A DNA stretch of 64,000 nt, taken from contig NC_054871.1 in the NCBI RefSeq assembly GCF_018320785.1, positions 17,108,339-17,172,338 of the forward strand. The letters are read 5' to 3'. Shown here in pieces: positions 12,731 to 26,800 of this stretch; position 1 is the first letter of the stretch; each line of letters starts with the position of its first letter. The position numbers and the translations under genes were made by a program. The notes under the pieces were generated by a model, which saw nothing but the letters and a program-made list of their open reading frames with translations, had not been told where the DNA came from and searched no databases. Source of the stretch: Cheilinus undulatus. Taxonomy: Eukaryota; Chordata; Actinopteri; Labriformes; Labridae.

Positions 12731-13839
12731 GAGACCCACAATATAGCTAAAACATCATTCTGGCATGACAAGTGGAAATGTCCACATTAACCCTAACCCT
12801 AACCCTTCTTTTCAATCAAAGTGTCTCTTTGATTTGTGTTATGTATTGATTCACAGTAGCTCCAATTTCCACTTCATGTTGAATTTGTTCAGTTTCTTTC
12901 ACTATAATAGCTAACTTCGAGTTATGAATATTTATATCACATATTTCTTTCCCATGTTAAGGCTTATTAGATATAATTCCTGAGAATGTCTATTTCCTCT
13001 GACAAACTTAAATCTAACATGGAAACCTTACACGGTGATTTAGTCATGACAAATATCTGAAATTCCTTCCATGTTGTGTAATAAACACCGACTACTTAAC
13101 TCCCAGTCCCACTGCAGTGATGGATGTGAGTGTTACAGGTGAGGGAGTCTACCTCCTGTCTGCAGGAAATCCTTTGTCTAACATGAAGTGTTTTCGATCC
13201 CACATATAGATGTGAATACACGCACACTCACAGACGAAGTCTAATGAGTTCAGGGTGGAGCTGGTGAAGTTAACTGTGGATCTCAGGAAAGCCATTCATC
13301 AGAACCACAGGAAACTGAAAGACAGAGCGCTAAAGGTGCCGTTGATTAGTCAGCTGTGAATCATATGTGACGCTAATGTTAAAAGAGTCATTGAACAAAA
13401 TCAAGAAAAGTATGGGACTCGACTGTCAATGGTTGTCTCATTTTGGTCTTTTTACTTAATCCCTGATTCAAAATGAAGGATCATTATATCAAACTTTAAA
13501 TCCATAAAGCATATCCCTGCTTTTCTGAGAGTGAAATTTGTCAGTTTTGCTCATATTTACTCTTTTTATGAATGAGAAAATTGTAACTTTTTTCATGACA
13601 CTTTTCTCCATTTTTTTTAATGAATACATTCTGATACCGGCAACTTGCACATTGAAACTTGCCGGTGTTAATATGTCAACTGGACTTCTTGCATACTTTA
13701 ATCAGGTCCACTTTGTTAAGTAACACATGTGATGTGCAATTAGAAATATTCTACTTTATCAGCATTAATAATTTGTACTTTTTGCCATTATGTGGCTGTT
13801 CTGGGATCCTTTCTCCCTTCCCACAGGCTTTATGGTTGA

Positions 13840-14660
13840 GTGGCTAGACTGCAGCCCATCCTCAGTGCAAAACACATAAAAGTATGCTTGGAGTTTACAA
13901 AAAAAAAGCCCCTGAGAGACTCTCATACTGTGAGGAACAAGATTTTCTGGTCTGATGAAAACAAAATGGTTTCTTCCAGACATAATGTTGATTCTGAACG
14001 TTATGTCTGGAGGAAACAAGGCACTATTCATCAGCTGCTTAAAACCATCCCAACAGTGCAGCAGTGTAGTGGCAGCATCATGCTGTTGGGGCATTCTTTC
14101 AGCAGCAGGGATTGGGAGGCTGGTAAGGGTTGAGGGAAAGCTGAATGGAGCAATGTACAGAAGTATCCTCAGTGAGAACCAGTTCGGAAGCTGTTGCCTC
14201 AGAAGCTGACCTCAGGTTGGGTCAAATGTTCACCTTCCTACATGACAATAACCCTGAGCACACAGCCAAGATGACAAAGGACAACACTCTGAATGTCCTA
14301 GAGTGGCCCAGCCAGAACCTTGACTTGAAACACCTCTGTTGAAACCTGAAAATAGCTGTCAACTGACGGTCCCCATCCAACCTGACTGAGCTTGAGAGGA
14401 TTTGCAAAGAGGAATGGCAGAAAATCCCCCAATCCAGGTGTGCAACGCTTGTTGTGTTATATTCAAAAAGACTTGAAGCTGCCAAAAGAGCTTCAACTAC
14501 AGTATGTACCGGGTAAAGGGTCTGAATACTTATGTCAATGTGATATTTCAGTAAATTTTTTTTAATGAAAATGCCAACATTTCTAAAATTCTGTTTTCAC
14601 TTTGTTATTATGGGGTACTGAGTGTAGGTTAATGGGAAAAAAATGAATTTAAATGACTGC
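13840..14660 (+). mobile_element. Tc1-like transposon remnant, 3' part
   Basis: Begins in a transposase-like region with KIFWSDENK (first catalytic Asp block), GGSIM-like and HDNNPEHTAK blocks (second Asp region), then NVLEWPSQ. Several frames are used, so it is a pseudogene. The downstream TTATTATGGGGTACTGAGTGTAG resembles the sub-terminal sequence of this Tc1 lineage, seen inverted at 16770-16800. The left half is missing. Confidence 0.8.
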
Positions 14661-15311
14661 AGCATCAGGCTGCAAGATAAAATTGAAAAAGGACTGATTG
14701 ATTGGTAAATACTTTAGAGTTTATCTAAATGGTGACCAGAGGATGAATCCTAATGACTCAATAATGCATTATTTTATTTTACTGAACCATAATAAAGAGG
14801 TGCATTTATATCTGTAGTGAAATATTGAGGCAAGCAGTCTAATATTTAGTGGAATTTGTGATCTAAAGCTAAATTAAAATTTAGAAAAAGATCATCATCT
14901 GCAAACCCTGAATACCTCATAAACATTGGGTGTCAATAAAAAAACATATGATTCATTTAACTTCTCAGTTTTAACCACAGGTAAAACTCAAGAAAATGTC
15001 TTAAAGATAGACACTGTTTTAGGATACATCCTCTGATGACCATGAATATTGTTAAAAAAAAAAATCATTTACAATACCAAAGCTGTATTTTCAGTTAAGT
15101 GAAAACAGTACTGCAACAAAAACCAAGATATTATGTCGGCAATAAGTTTCCACTACATTTTCACAGTTGATAAAAATAAAACTGCTCTGCCGTTAAGTTA
15201 CAGACATCTTATTTCATTAAAAAAAACAATGTCTTGGAGGTTTATTCCTTGTCTTCTTTTGCATTTTGACAGTTGTAGTAAACATGAACTTAACAACACA
15301 TTGGCACAACT

Positions 15312-15815
15312 TCAAAGATGCAAGTCCCCCAAATTTACAGCCTCTAAATGACAGCTGGACCTGTTTTTAGCCTGAACTCCCCCTCTGTTGTAATTAATCA
15401 GAAGCAACATGAAAGAGGACAAAACGGCTGACAGGGTAGTACGGAAAGAGGAAAGGTTGGCTAGCAGAGACACAGACGGTTTAAGCTGGTGGACAGCAGG
15501 GTGAATGTCGTCAGAGACCGAAGGAGACGTAACCAGGCAGGGGAGAAGGTTGGGGAGTTCAGCGAGGAAACATAAATATTTGATTGAGGCCAGATTGACA
15601 GGGAAACAAAGGGCACTGAGAGCATCGCCTCCAAAAATGTCCTTTTCCCACAGAGCAGAGAAGAGAGCTGGGTCACTCTCAACAGCTTTATGTAATGTTT
15701 GGCTGTAGTGTTTGCTTGAGTCAACGCTGGACTTTAAATGGTCTTTAATATTTACATTTATCAGAACATTAATAGAACATACATGAACTCTATGTCTGAG
15801 CAGCCACTGTGTCAA
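15312..15815 (-). other. Unidentified 167-codon open frame
   Basis: The longest open frame in the window. It encodes a Leu/Ser-rich sequence with no family I recognise, no clear signal peptide, and no certain splice sites or polyadenylation signal. It could be a single-exon gene, a decayed gene or chance. It does not match the transposase or LINE fragments nearby. Confidence 0.2.
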
Positions 15816-16254
15816 GAAATGCCTTTACTAATCTTTGAGTCAAGTTAATAATGTCTTTATTTCCAAACCTTTACTTTTGTGTGATGAGGGTGTTAGGGTC
15901 AAGTGCACACTGTGGTGAAATTGTGTCAATGAAGAGCTTGAACTGCCTGTTTTTGAAGCTTAACAAACATGGAAATATTTACATTTTACCTTTTTTCTAC
16001 TGGCTATATTTTTTCCAATATGGAGCAAAAGTTTAATATGAGATGGGCTTCTGGAAATAAGGTGTACAGAATTAGTCTCTTCTTTTAAATCCCTTCCTAA
16101 ATTCTCTCTCATTATCAATATTCTTATATCTCTGTAATATTTTGTCCTGCTTCATCTTCTTATTTCTTTTTCTTTTTTTTTCTTTTTTTTTTACTTTAGT
16201 CCACTAATACTCTCTATAAAAACTCTAGTTCTAGCTTAAAACAACTCAGAATAT

Positions 16255-16470
16255 TGTGGCTGCCCCATTATGCTTCACAGTGGGTATGGTGTTATTTTAT
16301 GGCTTATATTCTTCATATGTGCGGTTAAATGTTGCAGAAACACACATCAGGTCCCTCAAAAGCACTTGTGAAAATGTGTTATGGTCTGATGAAACTAAAG
16401 TGGAGCTTATGACCATCATTTCAACCAAAACTTTTCCACCATTTGACACAAAAACAAAACTCAAAGAAAC
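16255..16470 (+). mobile_element. Tc1-like transposon fragment
   Basis: Carries NVLWSDETK, the first catalytic block of a Tc1 transposase, preceded by a displaced CTTCACAGTGGGTATGGT segment that normally lies downstream of it. The piece is short and internally rearranged. Confidence 0.65.
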
Positions 16471-16663
16471 CTAAAATACACTGAATTATTTGGAGCTGCT
16501 GTACCCGTCTGCAGCTCTCGCTAGCTGCACCCTCACCATGCATTCTTTAAAGGGGCAGCACACGATGATACCTTTCGTCTCTAATTTGATTGATTTCACC
16601 AAGTTCCTTATACAACCCAACTTCAAAAATAAACCATTCCAGCCTATTGTTGCATTGCAAAGT

Positions 16664-16960
16664 ACAGTGCATTCATAAAGTATTCAGACCCCCTCACTGT
16701 TATCCATTTTTAAAAAAAAGTTACTACCCTATGATAGTCGATTAAATTCATTTTTATTCTCATACAATTTACAGTCAGTACCCCATCATGACAAAGTCAA
16801 AACAGAATTTATTTTTTTTGCAAATTAATTAAATTGAAAACTGATTGCTTGGCTTTCACTTGGAGGGTTTTTTTTTGCAAAGGTCAAGTGGGCTTTCATG
16901 TGTTTTGCACTGTGGAGAGCCTTCTGTCTGCCTGAAAGCTCTTGTGGCAAATATCTTACA
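16664..16960 (+). mobile_element. Tc1-like terminal fragment
   Basis: ACAGTGCATTCATAAAGTAT followed by TCAGACCCC is a typical terminal repeat of a Tc1-like lineage. Further in is GTACCCCATCATGACAAAG, the inverse of the end seen at 14610-14630. The piece is left-end only and degraded. Confidence 0.7.
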
Positions 16961-17345
16961 CAACCTAACTTGAAAAAATAAAAAAGACCAAAAAAAGACA
17001 ATCTGCCTCCATTAGGAAAAATTCCAATGTCTGTGTGGTTGATGACATTGATTTGTCATCTAAATGATGCCATTAACCTCACATCAAAGATCTCATATGA
17101 AATGCTTTTATATTAATATTTTCAATAGTCCCCTAGGCTTTAAAACATGATCAAAGGTTCATATTTTCCTGATGACAGCTGTGTCTAATGCACACAAGCA
17201 TTCAGAGATGACAAAATGCTGCACTTAAAAACAACAAATATATCTGAAGTATCTAAATGTGCAGTGATCGGAGTTTAATTTACTACATGTTCAGTGTAGT
17301 CAAGCCTAACTGAACCCTAGTCCTGACAGACTCTTCTCCATTGTC

Positions 17346-17351
17346 TTTATT
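17346..17351 (-). terminator. Possible gtpbp3 polyadenylation signal
   Basis: TTTATT on the plus strand is AATAAA on the gtpbp3 strand, about 460 bases after its stop codon. Plausible but not unique evidence. Confidence 0.35.
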
Positions 17352-17808
17352 ACGAGTAAACACCCAAACACTGAGTCCGTGACCTTGTGGATGCCTCCAG
17401 CCGGCTTACTTTAAATGATCTTGGCTGTTAAGCTTGTCCCAAGAGCTCAATCTTCACCTATCAAAGGCTTTCAAAACTATTTTTAAATTAGAACTCTAAA
17501 TTGCCAAACACTTGTCCGGCACACGAGGCCTCTGAGGGCCCTTTCATCACTCTGAAGCTATTCCAGTCTGTTAAAGAGCATCAACAAAAACAAACACATC
17601 TGTGTCTCGGGAGCAGACTGTACGTGCAGCCAAGAACATGAAGTCTATTCTTTTTGCCCTCCTGTCTGAGGACTGGCACAATGCCGAAGCCGTCTCTCTT
17701 TTTGACCTGTTTTCTAAAATTGATCCACTGGGATCAGAAAGAATGCGGCCTACTTCTCTGAACAGCTCAACAGTACAGGTATTTCTGGATTCACCGCTGA
17801 TTATTGGA

Positions 17809-20800
17809 CTATTTCCCAATGCAGAAGTCTTTGAAGATGATATCCAAGATCTCCTCCGCCCCGACACGTCCAGTTATCCGGCCCAGGCTGGTAAGAGCCA
17901 AGCGGACCCCCTCGGCTGCTAGAGCAAGGTCGGTATCACGGAACCGCTGGTACTGAGCCAGGGCTGTGTAACACTGCTGCAGGTGGGCCCTGTGACGGGC
18001 CTGGGTCAGGGTGGGGGCATCAGACAGAGGGTCACCACATCTACAGAGGATGTTTGAGAACAAAATGAACCAGAGCAAAATGAGAACACAATATTTAATG
18101 TTTTTTTGGTTCAGAAAGAGTACAACTCTGACAAATAAACAGTTAATTTTAGAAGACAATATCTTTTGAGGAGTTTATATGACTTGATTATGCAATTTCA
18201 AGTGACATGCTAACCCCTATAAATTTTGATTTCTATCATTTTTTTCAGATGAAATCCCCAAAATGTACATCACATATAAAGGGCTGCAACAAATGATCTG
18301 CATATGTTTGCTGAGTTTTAGGCAGGACCAACAGACCTATATCAGCTTAAGTCTTTTTCTTTGTTCATCCTCATTGCTTTAACTTGAAAGTTTGTTATAA
18401 GGACTAAAGTTGTAGGTCTTAACTACACTTAGATAGAGGTATTGATATTGGTATTGGCTAAAGTGAATTTGTAAAAAAAAGCAAAAATCCAACACTGTGC
18501 ATCCCGAGACAAAAGTCAACTCTTAAGATGTATTCCGACAATATCCTCGACCTTTTTGCTTTATTTTCTCTCAACATTTCTACCATCTTCTTTTCATTTT
18601 GACAGAATGTGCAATGAAAAAAACCCTCTGTCCTTTCATTTCTTCCTCATGCTTCACTCTAAATACTCTTCTGTATATTCAGAACTTAATTTTGTACTTG
18701 AGGTGTTTGAAATGAAGATAGATTCATATCTTTTTTGAAATGCATTGTATCCTACTACTACAACTTGGGGCGTGTCTGTATGTCTGTCTCGATTTGCATG
18801 TCACACAGTTGCTCCAGTTGTCCCTGAGACCTCTCAGACTTCTTATGTGTACTAGTTCAAAACTGTTGCCATGGAAGAAATCATAAATATGCACAGACGT
18901 TATGTAAAATCCCCAAATGTTGCACCAAGTCATCATTTGGGGACTTATGTTCCATCTACCTCAAAAGTCAGATGTCAGAGCTGGGAATGACATCAAACCC
19001 GTTTGCAATGAGCTTGTAAGAATAAGTGACAGAGCAAGGAAAAACTGGACTTTGCTGAAACACACCTACAATGAGATGATACATCGATCAAAGTACGCTC
19101 CCTTTAAAGCATTTATCCGTGCTCATATCAAATGAGATAATACAGAAGATGTGTCACACATTGCTGTTAGAATCATTCACTAAGAAATCACAGTTAAATT
19201 GCTGTTTTGTCAGCTGTAGTTGTCAGTGCCAGTGCTCCGTGAACATGTTTAAATACGGGTCTGTCTCATAGGTGGGCCATGTAGTGCTTTGTTAATATAT
19301 GGATATCGGGACCAGAATGACCAGAAGTTATCAGCTACTTAACTCAGACAAGACTAAGGTTGTGGTGCTTGACAATGACCAGAAGTTTTCAGCTACTTAA
19401 CTCAGACAAGACTGAGGTTCTGGTGCTTGACCCCAAATACCTCACAGGTACTTTATCTAATGATATAACTGACCTAGATACTTCCAGACTGGTATTCAGC
19501 ACCCCTGTTACAAATGTGGGAGTTCTTTTTGGTCAGGATTTGTCCTTTAACACCCACTTTAAACACATTTTGAGGAATGAAGGATGCTTTTTGGGTCTAG
19601 ACCTGCCCTCTCTGTAAAGTGTCTTGAGCTAACATCAGTTAAGAATTGATGCTATACAGATAAGGACCGATTGATTGATAATCTTTTTAAATTAACTTGA
19701 CTCACAGAGTTTTGACCCTGCTGTGTAGCACTGTGAGGAAGTCCTGCAGTCCTTCGTGACTGTGGCAGGAGATCAGACTGACAGGAGGAAGCCCAGGGGC
19801 CCGTCTCAGCTCCAAATCCAGCACCTTCCTCTGATCCTCAGACAGCAGGTCTGCTTTATTCAGCACCAGAAGACACCTGTCTGCAGGAAATACAGAGGAA
19901 GACAGAAAATACAGGATATAATATCAGAACTTTACTTTGCCCTCGATTCAAAGATTGTTTTTCTGAAAACTCAGTCAGTCAGTCAGTCAGTAGTTCAGTT
20001 ACTCCTTAGCTTTCAAATACTGCAGGATGGAGCTGTTAACTAAACAACAACTTTTGTTATAGTGAAAGTCAGTTTCTTATGCTTTAGGGTACTGCTCTCA
20101 AATGGTCTAGCAAGGCACACTGGTGTGCCTTGGGGCAAGTCTCGGTGTGCCATGGGAAGTTGGACAACCATATGTTATTACTAAACTATACAACATAGTG
20201 AAGCATATAGTGTTAGTTAAGGCAGGCCAAGGTGTCAAGTGCTGCCATTTCACTGAGATCAGCTGATGATGAGGCTGTGTGTAAGAGCTGTTCTATGCTA
20301 AGCTTTCTAATGGTTAAATACACTACTGCTGCCATATTCAAGTTGCTCTGACTGCCAACTCTTTGCTGCACCCTCTGCAAGCTTCTTTTGCAACTCCTCC
20401 ACCCCAGCACCTCTATTTTGATAGATGTCACTTAATTAATGTCATTCTGTTGTCACTAACGCCTGCTCTGCTCTGGGTTTTTTGCTGCTTCTCTCCTGGC
20501 CTCAGGCTTCCCTTACACAGGTAGGGCAGGAACATGTACTGTTCTGCTTGTTGCTTTCCACGAAGGCTCGTGGAAGGGCAGGGAGATCCCAGAACTGCTA
20601 TACTGTAAAATATACATAATGGCAATTAATGCATAAGAATAGCTGTTAATAAAATAAAGGATCATAACTCCAAACTGTGTATTTTTTGACTAAGTGGTCC
20701 TGACTGAACTGAAGATACTGTAACATGTTTTAAAGAGGCTATTTTGAATGGAAATGGATATGGTGTGCCTTGACCCTTTGACTTGATCCTAGGTGGGCAA

Positions 20801-23800
20801 GAAAAGGTTGAAAACCACTGCTTTAGGGCAACAAATGTATCACTTAAATGTCTAGTCATAAGTGCAACATTTTCAAAGTATAAATCTTTAGTAGAAAAAT
20901 ATAAAAGAGCATCTCTGACTCAGAGATGAGGAGGTCTCACCTGATTCTAGGTGCTCCTGGGTGGGCAGGACAGCTTCAAGGTTCTCCTGAAGGAAGGCTG
21001 CAGATTTACGTGCATCAGCGGGGAGATGTGAGGAGTCTATAACCAGTAGAGTCAGATCTGCCTGCTCTACTCTACAGAAAACACAAAAGAAGCATAGTTT
21101 TCTCCAGTGTTGGATTTAGAATTAATAATAGGAACATGACAGCATTTTTTTTTTTTTTTACATTTAAGTCTCTCTAACTCCTCCATTTCTGCTCTGCTTG
21201 TGTGGGAGCAGAACAGGCAAATCATGAAATTGTATTAGACATTTTGAATTCTTATTTCATCACAAAATGTCTGTATTTTTGCCATAAAGTGATATGTATT
21301 CTATTTTTCTTGGTAAAATGCATATACAACCTGTGCAATCTTATTTACATTAGTCATGTTTGTTAATATATGCATGCATTAGCCATGCAAACTATTAAGA
21401 TGTGATAAAAAGATTATGTCTTCCATTAACTTTTGTAAAGAGTGAAAAATGGTAAACAGATTTAAGCCTGAATGTGACTCCAAATGTCACACTTCCCCAT
21501 TCACACCCATTCACTCAACCTTTACACAGCAGGTTAACCCCTCTTGCACTGATGTATGTGAAGATAGATTTCTTGTATTTGAACAACAATTTTCTTTAGA
21601 ATTTGTTGGAAGACTTTAATAGAAGAAAAAATACTAAAAAATACTACTATAATTAAAATACTACTACCACTTTATAAAGCACTGAATGGTTTAGGACCAA
21701 AATACGTCTGTGCCTTACTCTAACAGTTTAACCTACACTATATTGCCAAAAGTATTCACTCACCCATCCAAATAATTGAAATCAGGTGTTCCAATCACTT
21801 CCATGGCCACAGGTGTATAAAATCAAGCACCTAGGCATGCAGACTGTTTCTACAAACATTTGTGAAAGAAAGGGTCGCTCTCAGGAGCTCAGTGAATTCC
21901 AGTGTGGTACTGTGATAGGATGCCACCTGTCGGAACGGGGTCAGCAGATGCTGAGGCGCATAGTGCACAGAGTTCGCCAACTTTCTGCAGTCAATCGCTA
22001 CAGACCTCCAAAATTCATGTGGCCTTCAGATTAGCTCAAGAACAGTGCATAGAGAGCTTCACGGAATGGGTTTCCATGGCTGAGTAGCTGCATCCAAGCC
22101 ATACATCACCACGTGCAATGCAAAACGTTGCATGCAGTGGTGTAAAGCATGCCGCCACTGGACTCTAGAGCAGTGGATACGTGTTCTCTGGAGTGACGAA
22201 TTGCGCCTCTCCATCTGGCAATGTGATGGACGAGTCTGGGTTTGGCAGTTGCCAGGAGAACGGTACTTGTCTGACTGCACTGTGCCAAAGTTTGGCGGAG
22301 GGGGGATTATGGTGTGGGGTTGTTTTTCAAGAGCTGGGCTTGGCCCCTTAGTTTCAGTGACAGGAACTCCAAATGCTTCAGCATACCAAGAGATTTTGGA
22401 CAATTCCATGCTCCCAACTTTGGGTAACAGTTTGGGGATGGCCCCTACCTGTTCCAACATGACTGTGCACCAGCGCACAAAGCAAGGTCCAAAAGACACG
22501 GATGAGAGAGTTTGGTGTGGATGAACTTGACTGGCCTGCACAGAGTCCTGACCTCAACCTGATAGAACACATTTGGGATGAATTAGAATGGAGACTGAGA
22601 GCCAGGCCTTCTCCAACATCAGTGTGTGACCTCACAAATGCACTTCTGGAAGAATGGTCAAAAATTCCCATAAACACACTCCTAAACCTTGTGGAAAGCC
22701 TTCCCAGAGGAGTTGAAGCTGTTAAAGCTGCAAAAGGTGGACCGACATCATGTCAAACCCTATGGATTAAGAATGGGATGTCACTTAAGTTCATATGTCA
22801 GTCAAGGCAGGTGAGCGAATACTTTTGGCAATATAGTGTATCTAGACTAGGTCGTCTGGTTAAGGTCTGCTCTGTGCACCCAGAGTCAGAACCAAATAGA
22901 CAGAGAAGCAGCACCCATTTATAATGCTCTGCACATCTGGAACAAACTCCCAGAAAAATGCAGGGTTGTTGACACTCTTTCTTCTTTTAAATCAAGATTT
23001 ACTTTCAAGGTCAAGGTTCACTTTATAATCCCTATGAGGGCAATTTGTTTTACAGCCAGCAGTCAAATATACCACCAGACTAATCATAACTAGAGCTTAA
23101 AAAATCACAATGAATACAAATAAATGAATAAATAGAAGCTCAAAGTGATGGTGGGCAATACAGCAGTAAACATAAACAGTAAGAAATAACACAGGCACAA
23201 AACTAATCATTTAAAAGCCAGTAGCAGCAGGGACAAATGAGTTTTGTGGCATTTTTGTCCTGCATGCTGCCAGGCTGAATCTGCGATCGGACAGTAGCAG
23301 CTTAAACTCAGATTTAATACTCTGACATAACATCAGATTTCTCTTTTACCTCTCTATATCCTGGAAAAATCCCATAATGTCTCAGTAAGAGACACATATC
23401 TTTTAAGGTACTTAAAGCAGCAATTAAGAAAGTGATTATCAAAGACTGGCTTCAGAAGGATGCTCCTAATATGAAGCTTTTTATGAATAATACAAACTCT
23501 ATCTGTGGCAAGGAGAACATGATTTTTACATTGCAGCTCAAAAAGAAAAAGGAGAGGAATGCTGGGGAAAATGGGGTTGCCGCAAACATAAAGACTCATA
23601 ATACTCTCCTCTGTATGTCAGAGTGCACCTGTGTTGCTCATATTTGCTTTTACACTTTAAGGATTGTACCGTAATTGTCCTTGCCTTCATCTGTTCTATC
23701 TTCATGTGAGAAAAATAAAATATATATAAAAGAGGGTAAAAGACTCAACTGTTTACAGATGCCTTTAATTAAACAATTTTAACAAACATTTTAAATTATT

Positions 23801-26800
23801 ATTCTAATTTAGTGCTGTCAAAAGATTACAATTTTTAATCATGATTAATCTCAAGATTTCTGACGTTAATCGTGATCAATCTCACCTTATTTATAGCATT
23901 TAAAAATTCAACTATTTTGCATTCAAAACTGGTTTGTAATTTGGGATCTTTTTTGCCTGTCTTAAACTAAGAGTGAGGGACTTCCAGTCTGGATACAAGC
24001 CTGTTTTTATGGGTAGATTGAAGATCCTCACATGAACTTTACAATGGGAAAATAAACTTGTTATGGACTGAAAAGGAAATAAGTGAACAGTAAAAAGGTA
24101 ACCGTCTGATAACACATGGTTCAGATGATCTTTGACTTGTCCCCTGAGCTATCTGAGTTTTTAAAAGAGACATGAGACATTAAGAAGCAGTGGAGAACTT
24201 ATTTTACATCACTGTGGCTGCAGAGAGACTTTGACCTGGCTTGACCAAAGTTTTAGGAAAGTGACAATAAAGTCACGATTATGTGTGCACTTATTGTGGA
24301 TTGTAGTTAATTGCGATAAATGCGATTAATCTTGACAGCTCTATTTCAATTACAACACTGCATGTAACTTTGACTCTTTTAGTCTATAACTGTCTTAGTA
24401 TACTTTAGCTTCTGTTTAAAGCTTTTCCTATTTTCATTACTTATTTTCATCTTTTTGTGGGTGTTATTAGCTGTTTTACTAACTTTTAAAATATTTTCAT
24501 CTTATTTATTTTTCCTTTTGTCACTATGTTCTCATGTCTTGTAAAAAGCTTTGTGAATAGCCTTGTCACTGAGATTTGCTATAAAAATACACTTGCCTTT
24601 CCTATAATGTTCAGTTTCTGAGGACGACTGACATCAGAATTAGTATTAATTCAGTAAACTACAGGATCTCCAGGTCAGAGCCGAGTGTCTACCCCCTGTG
24701 GTTTTATTTCAGATTTCACAGCTGTGCCCTTGCCAAAAAATATAAACAAACAGGAATAATGGCGGCAATAGAACTAGTTAACGACTCTTATTGGCTGACT
24801 TTTAATACCCTGTGCACTCCTGCACCTCAGTCCCACAGTGAGGCAGAAGCAGCAGCAGCGGATGCTTGTACTCACCACGTCCTTCCTGTAGTGACCCAGG
24901 TCACGAGCCTCTGACCTGCTCGCTGCACAGAAAGTCCCCCAAAGAACACAGAGTGCCCACCCTTCCTATGGAGCCACCGGGTCGCCCGAATAACTTAAAC
25001 AAACAGTAAAGAATTGCAGAATGTCTGCATTGAAAATGGATTATTTTGTACTGTGGTCACGTCTCCGTGTGGGTTTTCAGGGATGTTTTTCCTTCACATT
25101 TTTCTGCAGGTTGTCTCAACAAACAAAAAGATAAAATAGATACTTATTCATTGTGATATACAGTATGTTTAATAAAATGTCCTTGGTTTATAGGATGCTG
25201 CAAATCTTCTACCAGTTAACAAATTTCATTTCTAGTAAACATGCAGTGATTTAAACCCTGATGCCTATCAGATTCCTCTTCCCTCTGCCAACAACACAAG
25301 CACTCATGGAAACAACCAACATTTGCCTTTTTGGCAAGGAAGTAATCAAATTATATACTTTAAATTCCTTTACGTTCTTTTGCATCAGCTAAACAGAAAA
25401 CCATCAAATATTTCTTAACACTGAAATCATAATAATGCTACTTTTTGGACTTTTTACTCACTGTTTTAACATGAATATGTTGATACTGACAAGGAAAAGT
25501 GCAAACACTGAAAACTTTCATTTCCCTGTCAGTTAATAATCTATGAAGAGACCAACCTAGTCCTTTCTCTCCTCTAACACCACACTCATGCATTCACCAG
25601 TCTATAAAAGCTGATTCAATAATGTGTGAATGTGTCTGTTTGTTTGTGATAAAGCAGCAATGACAAACCCAACAACTAGTGCTATTTGTCCCTGGTGTAA
25701 AAAGTGGAAGCAGCTGTCAGGTGAATGGCCATATATGTCCATTCTCAACACCACACATGAAGAATGTGTTAATGGTAGAAATGAGGAAAGGAGGCTCTTC
25801 ATTATGCAACCTCCTGAGAGTGTTTGTTCTGTGTATTTATAACCGTGTCTCAGCAATAATATAAACTCTGGATGTTGCACAGACATTACAAAACTACAGC
25901 AACCACAACCAGGGGAAAAGCAATGACTTATTTCTTCCTTTCTTTGTTTTCAAGGACGTTTTCCAAAGGTCTCAGGCTAATTTGTCCTCGGTCATATTAT
26001 ACACACGTGGGCAGATGCTGAAGCAGCAGTCTACATGGACTTTTATACTTCTACAGCTCTATTTTTGTCTTTGTCAAACCTCCTAAAGCAGAAAAACTGA
26101 ACTCAATAACCTTGTATTTGTTTAAATATTTCAAATGAAGCTTCCTCCTTTCTACCTCTCCCGGGCTCGGCGGACCCCCTCCCTCTCCACCAGGTCTGGG
26201 CTGTCTCTGAGGCCAGCAGTGTCACTCAGCATGACGGGGAATCCACCGATGTCCAGTGCCGTCTCTACTACGTCTCTGGTGGTGCCAGCGATGGAAGACA
26301 CAATGGCTGCAGGTCTTTGGCCTGGGTATAAACATGCAATCAATCATCAATATTCTTTAATATAAATGGAACTGTCAATAAGGTCCAATAAAAGGACCAA
26401 AAAAATTTAAATTATTCTCTCTATCAAAACTTCACATGATTCTCAGATACAAATCTCAATCTAAAGGCAATGTCTTTTTATCTTATTTCCATTTTTGCTG
26501 TCCTTTGATGCTCTTGATTTCATAAATGTTGTGTTTTAAATTCTGTAAAGCACCTTCAATTGTGTGGATTTAATGATTTTCCACAAATAACATTGCCTTT
26601 CCCATATAACTAGATGCTTCTCAAAAAAATTAGAATATAAAGTAAAAGTTAATTTTTCCAGTGATTTACTTCAAAAAGTGAAATTTCCATATATATATAG
26701 ATTAATCTCACACATAGACTTTAGTTGTATTAATCTTGATGATTATGGCTTACAGCTCATGAATATCAAAAATACACTATCTCAAAATATTCGAATATTA

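Larger units (their letters stand above)
10320..17808. other. Intergenic region between convergent plvap and gtpbp3
   Basis: About 7.5 kb between the two 3' ends. It holds Tc1-like remnants (11123-12008, 13840-14660, 16255-16470, 16664-16960), a SINE, a GGGCAC-type repeat and a shared repeat module. No gene is securely supported. Two possible coding traces (13234-13359 plus strand, 15312-15815 minus strand) are discussed as findings. Confidence 0.6.

Noticed and set aside
25602..25886. Overlapping open frames on both strands in a gtpbp3 intron
   Set aside because: No family match, no splice signals of note, and no promoter or polyadenylation support.
26135..26365. Plus-strand frame over gtpbp3 exon 8
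   Set aside because: Antisense shadow of the exon carrying GTTRDV and DTAG on the minus strand.
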